A DNA stretch of 64,000 nt. Source: Phoronis australis (lineage: Eukaryota; Phoronida; Phoronidae). This document shows, piece by piece, positions 59,051-64,000 of this stretch. The notes under the pieces are model-generated. The model saw only the letters and a list, made by a program, of their open reading frames with translations, did no database searches and had not been told where the DNA came from. Made by a program: the position numbers and the translations under genes. The stretch covers positions 121,251-185,250 of the forward strand of contig NMRA01000486.1 in assembly GCA_002633005.1 (NCBI GenBank). The letters are read 5' to 3'. The stretch's first letter is position 1. The number at the start of each line of letters is the position of its first letter.

Positions 59051-59175
59051 GTGAGTCGTAATGACTCATGTATGTGTCATTGATATCGTGCTATCATATG
59101 GTGGACTACTCCACTAAGTCATCGTGTTGTGTGCCGTCAATGGCCAAGTAAATACCAACAGAACTGGGCATTTCG

Positions 59176-59285
59176 GCAATAGTCGCTTAGAACGTGCCCA
59201 CGAGAACCAGTTTGACTCCCATTACGGTATTTAGTGGAGAAAACTGGTTCTCAAAATGCTGGCATGTTACATTCGTCTTTTACCA
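59176..59285. mobile_element. Hairpin MITE, copy 3
   Basis: GCAATAGTCG start, arms GAGAACCAGTTTGA and AAACTGGTTCTC around a TATTTAGTGGAG loop. Outer arm partly decayed. Confidence 0.85.
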
Positions 59286-59586
59286 GCCTTTCTAGAATGG
59301 TATTCCAACATTTCTGTGGTTGGCTGTTTATTAATATCAGTTCCTGGGTTTGAACTCAAGTTATTTGAGATTTTCTGATCTAGTTCAATCCAAACTTAAG
59401 GTGAGTGTCTATTATTCCGTGTTTGAGTATACTGTGGTTTACTTGGATGAAAGTCCAAGACTAGTTCACACTCTATGACCCTATTATGAAAGCCACAAGT
59501 TGAAATTTTGAGTTTGAACTCAAGTTTGTTGCTTGAGCCGAAGGGTCATAAAGTGCAAATATGTACTAGGAACTCATCTACTGAGG

Positions 59587-59699
59587 GCAATAGTCTGATA
59601 TAACGTGCCCATGTTTTGAGAACCAGTTTGATGCCCGTTATTCAGTGGAGAAAACTGGTTATAAAAATTCGGGCACCGGCGTTAAATCCGACTATTACT
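59587..59699. mobile_element. Hairpin MITE, copy 4 (best preserved ends)
   Basis: The left end GCAATAGTCTGATATAACG mirrors the right end, which reads GTAATAGTCGGATTTAACG on the other strand. Second arms are GTGCCC/GGGCAC, third arms TTTTGAGAACCAGTTT and AAACTGGTTATAAAA. The element is almost entirely a long hairpin. Confidence 0.9.
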
Positions 59700-60946
59700 G
59701 TACTAGAGACCACGATCGCGGCACTTGTAGCTTGTTAATGCTAAATTAGAGCAGAAAATGACAGAAATATTTTGGAATTTGCTCTCGGGAGTCCAAATCC
59801 AGGTATTCCACACTCTCGTCTTGAGACCCGTGATGCATACACCTTATTCACGCAGTCGACATTTTAGTAGTGAGCTTCTTTTTAGGTTTAAAAAACAATG
59901 CATTTGAGACATAAATATTATGAGGCATGCGAAAAAAAATCGCGCTTTGCACTGTGATTAAGCGCGTAATGCATCGTTTTTAAAATCTAGAAAGAGGCTC
60001 ACTTTTAAAAACATGGTGACTGCGGGAATAAGGTGTATTCTGTCTACTCACAGACAAGACTACCCTCTAAATCCGCTCTAGCAATAAACCAAGTTCTAAC
60101 CCACTGAGGTGGAATAACTGGTTTAGATTCTAGATAAGTACAATGCCCAAATTGACTGAATAGGTATATACACAGTAATAGTCTGCTTGTTTGAACTATT
60201 GTTCATGACCTAATGGCAGAGTGGGAAACCATCAAGTGTTATCAAGAGGATAGTTGATGAGTAGAGTGCTTTATTCTCTTCTTGAACTAGTGATCCTGAG
60301 TTCTCTTCCACACAAATCTATACTAAATGTAAAGTTAATTTGTCTCCAACAAGAAGAAGTAATGTTTTAGTTTTCATGCGGAACTGCTGTTGGGAAAATT
60401 TTGTAGTTTGTCATGTGTCAAAAAGCCTTTGTTCGACGATAAAACTATGCTATTTGACATGCCACTCAGGAATATATGTAAGGTATTGAACCAGGTTTTG
60501 TATTTATGTACAGAACCAAAAATGAAATGTGTTGGAGATTGAATTCTATAATAAAATTATGTTTACACCTTCAATATTAGCAGGAGCTAATGCGTATTGA
60601 TATAAATCTACTTTCATTTGTCGGGTGAGACAATTTGCCACTTGACTACAAGGATGAAGGAACACCTACTAGTTAGCGATAAGAATTCACATCTTCAGAC
60701 ACTTGGAAAAAAATCCTGCTTCTAGAGAGGCCACTGGTGAACACAGCTTTAAGATTCATTGACAGTGATACTAATCGCTATCGCTTGAAATAGCATGACA
60801 CCAGTCACGTTGGGTCTTAAGAAATACCCTCACTCAATGCACAGGTTTCCCATGAGTCGTTGACACTGTTACTTTGAGCTGTGATTCGTTGATTGCTCCC
60901 CAATCCTGTACTGGTTTTTTTGCGTGTTCTGGAATTGTCTGTGCAT
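59700..60946. other. Intronic or intergenic DNA, nothing recognised
   Basis: No exon or matched repeat. Confidence 0.45.
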
Positions 60947-61124
60947 TGTACCTGTAGCCATCCTGGCATACATTCTGTATATTGTACCTGTAGCCATCCT
61001 GGCATACATTCTGTGCTTTGTACCTGTAGCCATCCTGGCATACATTCTGTATATTGTACCTGTAGCCATCCTGGCATACATTCTGTGCATTGTACCTGTA
61101 GCCATCCTGGCATACATTCTCTGA
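60947..61124. repeat. 36-bp minisatellite, 5 copies with dimeric alternation
   Basis: The unit TGTACCTGTAGCCATCCTGG plus CATACATTCTG is followed by alternating short ends (TATAT in units 1 and 3; GCTT or GCAT in units 2 and 4). Expansion therefore probably went by a 72-bp dimer. 36 is a multiple of three, which keeps frames open on both strands without implying a gene. Confidence 0.96.
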
Positions 61125-62201
61125 ATAAAGCTGGACAATGGTGGAAATTTTACCGCCGAAACATGTCGCTACATTTTAGAATAAGTTGCTGTGTTTATTC
61201 AAACTTTATTTTCATTAATTGTTTCCCCTTGTTCCTAAATCAACAGTATTTGTTTGTTGTTCATTTGAAAACAACAATAACGGCGTGGCCAAATTTGAAT
61301 TATTTGTTTTGTTTTGTACTATTTGCTTAAACAAGAAAACCAGATTTATCTTAAGATTGGTTAGTTTTCACAAATTTGACATTTTTGAACAGTTTATTCG
61401 GGTTTGTCTTTGATTAAAGGGGTGGTTGAACAGCGAATTTCTTCCATTTTTCAGTGTTGCTTTTAAGCCTTGTCCACAAGGCTCCCTTGGTTGCACCATG
61501 TTTGGATCAACACAATTGGAATAAAATATGTTCTAATCTCTATATCTGTGATTCTAATGGTCTGTTTTTAAAAATTGAAAGACACTAGCTACATGTTTTT
61601 ATGGACATTACAGAAGGAGATACAATAGTTTCACAAATGCATGCGATAAAAAACTAAATATCTCCACCAAGTTAAGATTTGGTTTGAAGCATGTAGCTAC
61701 CCACTGCCACTAGAAATAACATGGCTCATTAGTCTCATGTCAGCTGCCAGCCTGTTAAGTGTGCCTGGGTTTTGGTCAGTCTTCAAATGGCCTTGATGTT
61801 TGTCAACAAGAAAAATTCACAAAGTTGAGTCCTCGGTTTTTACTTCTTGAACTATTAACTGAAATCGTAGCAAACTTAAGTGGCATTGGCAACACTCTGA
61901 CTTGCTGACTTGTACTTTCTTAGGGGATCTTCTTGTATAATAGACAGTCTGAGATGAGCAGTGTAAAGTGTTCACATATTCTAAAGGCTTTGGGTAACAA
62001 CGTGTAACATACAGTAGAAATTTCTTTTAATGCACCACCTGGTGGTTTTACTGAGAAACGGTCCATTACCCAATGTGCCAATGTAATGTATGAGATATGT
62101 GTGTGTCTACGGTGATGAGGTTGAAGGACTTCTGCTTACGTCATTTAGACTTTTTGTCACACCATGAAGAATTCACACATCTTCATTACACCATACAGAA
62201 T
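61125..62201. other. Non-coding, nothing recognised
   Basis: No MON2-like exon and no matched repeat. Confidence 0.45.
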
Positions 62202-62716
62202 AGCTGACTTTCGAAATAGCCGCGCCATAGGGAAGTCTTGCCAAATGGTTGTCGGATGTTTGGTGGACAGGCATTCAGTGCCACCTACAGATCCTGTAAT
62301 GGTGATGGGAGGTTTGAACCTACTGGGGTGAATAGTGTTTGAACACCTTTTCCAGGGGCGGATCCAGGATTTGAGTTAGAGGGGGCCAGGGCAGAGTATT
62401 GGCAAGGATTTTGCCCGTTGGACATTCTGGCCCACTTGCCCCCCCCCCCCCTCTAAATCCGCCACTGTTTTCTGCTACCGTAATGCAAGTAAATTTCTAC
62501 TGTTGCACGGTGGGGTGTACTGATGGCTTGCCGAAAAAGGCAAACCTCGTGAAATATCCGTGGAAGTGAAGGGCATCGTGTTTCAGAAATTTCCCACTGC
62601 AAAGAAGATTCCGCACCTTGCTATGTCGGGGTGCCAACTGACAAAGTGGAAGTAATTTCGATCCCAGCCGATGTCAAAAGGCTAGAAAATTAGTGAACTT
62701 AACATAATTGAACAAT
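62202..62716 (+). mobile_element. THAP-bearing element, copy c, interrupted by a MITE
   Basis: Starts TAGCTGACTTTCGAAATAGC, contains GGATGTTTGGTGGACAGGC, TGGGAGGTTTGAACCTACTG and a THAP start (ATGCAAGTAAATTTCTACTG, with Cys codons in C-C-x3-C spacing). Later parts are frameshifted. It is interrupted at 62353-62467 by a MITE and ends near TTGAACAAT just before the LINE. Confidence 0.75.
62353..62467. mobile_element. 115-bp MITE nested in THAP element copy c
   Basis: The ends CAGGGGCGGATCCAGGATTT and, read on the other strand, CAGTGGCGGATTT form the inverted repeats. The insert is flanked by TTTTC on both sides (62348-62352, 62468-62472). The other THAP-element copies are uninterrupted here (ACACCTTCCTGACATT), so the empty site is known. 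Contains a C-run. Confidence 0.88.
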
Positions 62717-62742
62717 ATACATGGCATAATAGTTCTTACAGA

Positions 62743-64000
62743 TTACAAAGCAGAATTGACTACTGGTTGGTTTCAAAGAACTTCATAGATCATCTGAATT
62801 GTTCCATTAAAAGTGATTATAATTTTTCGGATCACTCGGTAGTCAAACTTCATTGTTCACTTAAAGAATCTGTACCGAGAGGGCCTGGATTATGGAAAAT
62901 TAACTATAGTCTTTTCGAAGATGAAGAATATGTAACTAACTTAAAAATAATTATAAATACCTGTGTTGAAGAGTATGTTTATCTAAGTAATAAACATACC
63001 AAAAATGAAAATTAAGGAATATACTATGACATACTCAAAAAGAAAAAAAAGAAATTAGAAAATGCTGAGGAAGAGAAATTGATTGAAATTATCAACAACT
63101 CAACAGGAGAACTAAATGATGGTAGAATTGATGATGGAATTGTACCAGGATTTGGAAAGAGCCAAGACCAATTTGCAACGTATACAAACTCATAGAGTAC
63201 GTGGACAAATGTTAAGAAGTAAAGCCCAGTTAATTGAGGAAGGGGAGAGTAGCCCAAAAGTTTTTGCCTCATTGGATAAAAGAAATTTAAGAAAAAGTGT
63301 ATAAGTATCCTTAAAAATAATAATGGGCACTTGATAAGAGATCATGCTGAAATCAGGTCAGAATTGACTCATAATTACTCCTCTGTTTTCACAGATCGTC
63401 AAATGGAAACAACATCCACTATACCAGATCTATTTAATATCACCACCAGTGATGTACCATCCAGTGATTTTGAAGAACTGGATGAACCTTTAAGAGTGGG
63501 TGAATTTTATGAAGTTTTAAAAACTTGTAAAAATAATAAGTCTCCAGAAAATGACGGGCTAACTTATGAATTTTATAAATGCTCCTGGCATGAACTTAAA
63601 AACTCTTTACTTGAAGCTTTTGAATATAGTTTTTCAGTGGGGGAATTATCTACGTCACAGAGACAAGGAGCAATAACGCTCCTACCTAAGTCAAAAGATG
63701 ATGTCGAGCTCCAGTCCTTGGATAATTGGTGTCCAATATCTCTATTGAATACTGATTATAAAATACTTACAAAAGTTTTTAAATAATATCATGGGAAACC
63801 TGGTTCATCCAGGTCAAACAGCTGTTAAAGGACGATATATGGGATACAATATTCGCATCATTCAGGATATAATTTTTTATACAAACATTACTGATGGTCA
63901 AGGACACATTTTAATTTGTACTTTTGTAAGGCATATGACACAATAAAGTGGGACTTTATTTTTTCAAGATTTGAAGGATTTTAATTTTGGACAGGGTTTT
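62743..64000 (+). mobile_element. 5'-truncated, frameshifted Tx1/L1-type LINE (runs off the window)
   Basis: Starts in the C-terminal end of an APE-type endonuclease (SRIDYWLVSKNF, then NFSDHSVVKLH with the SDH motif), followed by RGPGLWKINYSL. A stop at 63012 and shifts at about 63030-63110 and 63295 break the linker (ELYQDLERAKTN, MLRSKAQLIEEGESSPKVF). The reverse transcriptase N-terminal part follows: NNKSPENDGLTYEFYK, SQRQGAITLLPK, DNWCPISLLNTDYKILTKVF. Then, in other frames, come LVHPGQTAVKGRYMGYNIR and KAYDTIKWDF. The catalytic YADD/FADD motif would lie beyond the window. The copy is inactive. Confidence 0.9.

Noticed and set aside
60817-61330. Frames with MPGWLQVQ or CSHPGIHSV peptide repeats
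   Set aside because: Artefact of a 36-bp minisatellite.

Overview
The window is nuclear DNA of an animal, most likely a marine invertebrate. The evidence is spliced genes with GT-AG introns, AT-rich non-coding DNA in which CpG is still frequent, many miniature transposons, a tRNA-derived SINE, a Tx1/L1-type LINE, THAP-domain relics and several minisatellites. The phylum cannot be fixed from the sequence alone. The coding exons closely resemble the vertebrate versions of the same proteins but are clearly not vertebrate.

Positions 1-17038 hold no gene I can name. They contain a repeat family (1-560 and 4590-6840), a CpG-containing cluster of NRF1, ETS and YY1-type motifs (4836-5210), two copies of a tRNA-like SINE (1182-1411 and 8875-9115), a microsatellite and three minisatellites. 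From 17039 to 59050 on the plus strand, ten consecutive coding exons of a MON2 homologue (Golgi/endosome trafficking scaffold) can be assembled with compatible phases and GT-AG borders. They give about 652 codons from the middle of the protein to part-way into its C-terminal region. The 5' exons and the last exons are not visible.

Eight of the nine MON2 introns seen are 0.3-3.3 kb. The other (27362-57936) is about 30.6 kb. On its opposite strand lie two paralogous bZIP genes of the PAR/CES-2-like type: gene A (30671-31631) and gene B (38270-39379). Both have the same two-exon coding structure, the same phase-0 intron and the same tandem CAGCAG acceptor, so they are a tandem duplicate pair nested antisense inside a housekeeping gene. 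The rest of the big intron is filled with MITEs, THAP relics, a TIR element carrying a broken HIRAN-like coding fragment, and minisatellites.

After the last visible MON2 exon, 59051-64000 holds two hairpin MITEs, a 36-bp minisatellite, a third THAP-element copy with a nested MITE, and a 5'-truncated, frameshifted LINE running off the window end. The most interesting points are the nested antisense bZIP pair, two consecutive MON2 exons whose 3' ends recur as degraded copies in the following introns, and a hairpin MITE family with at least four good copies.
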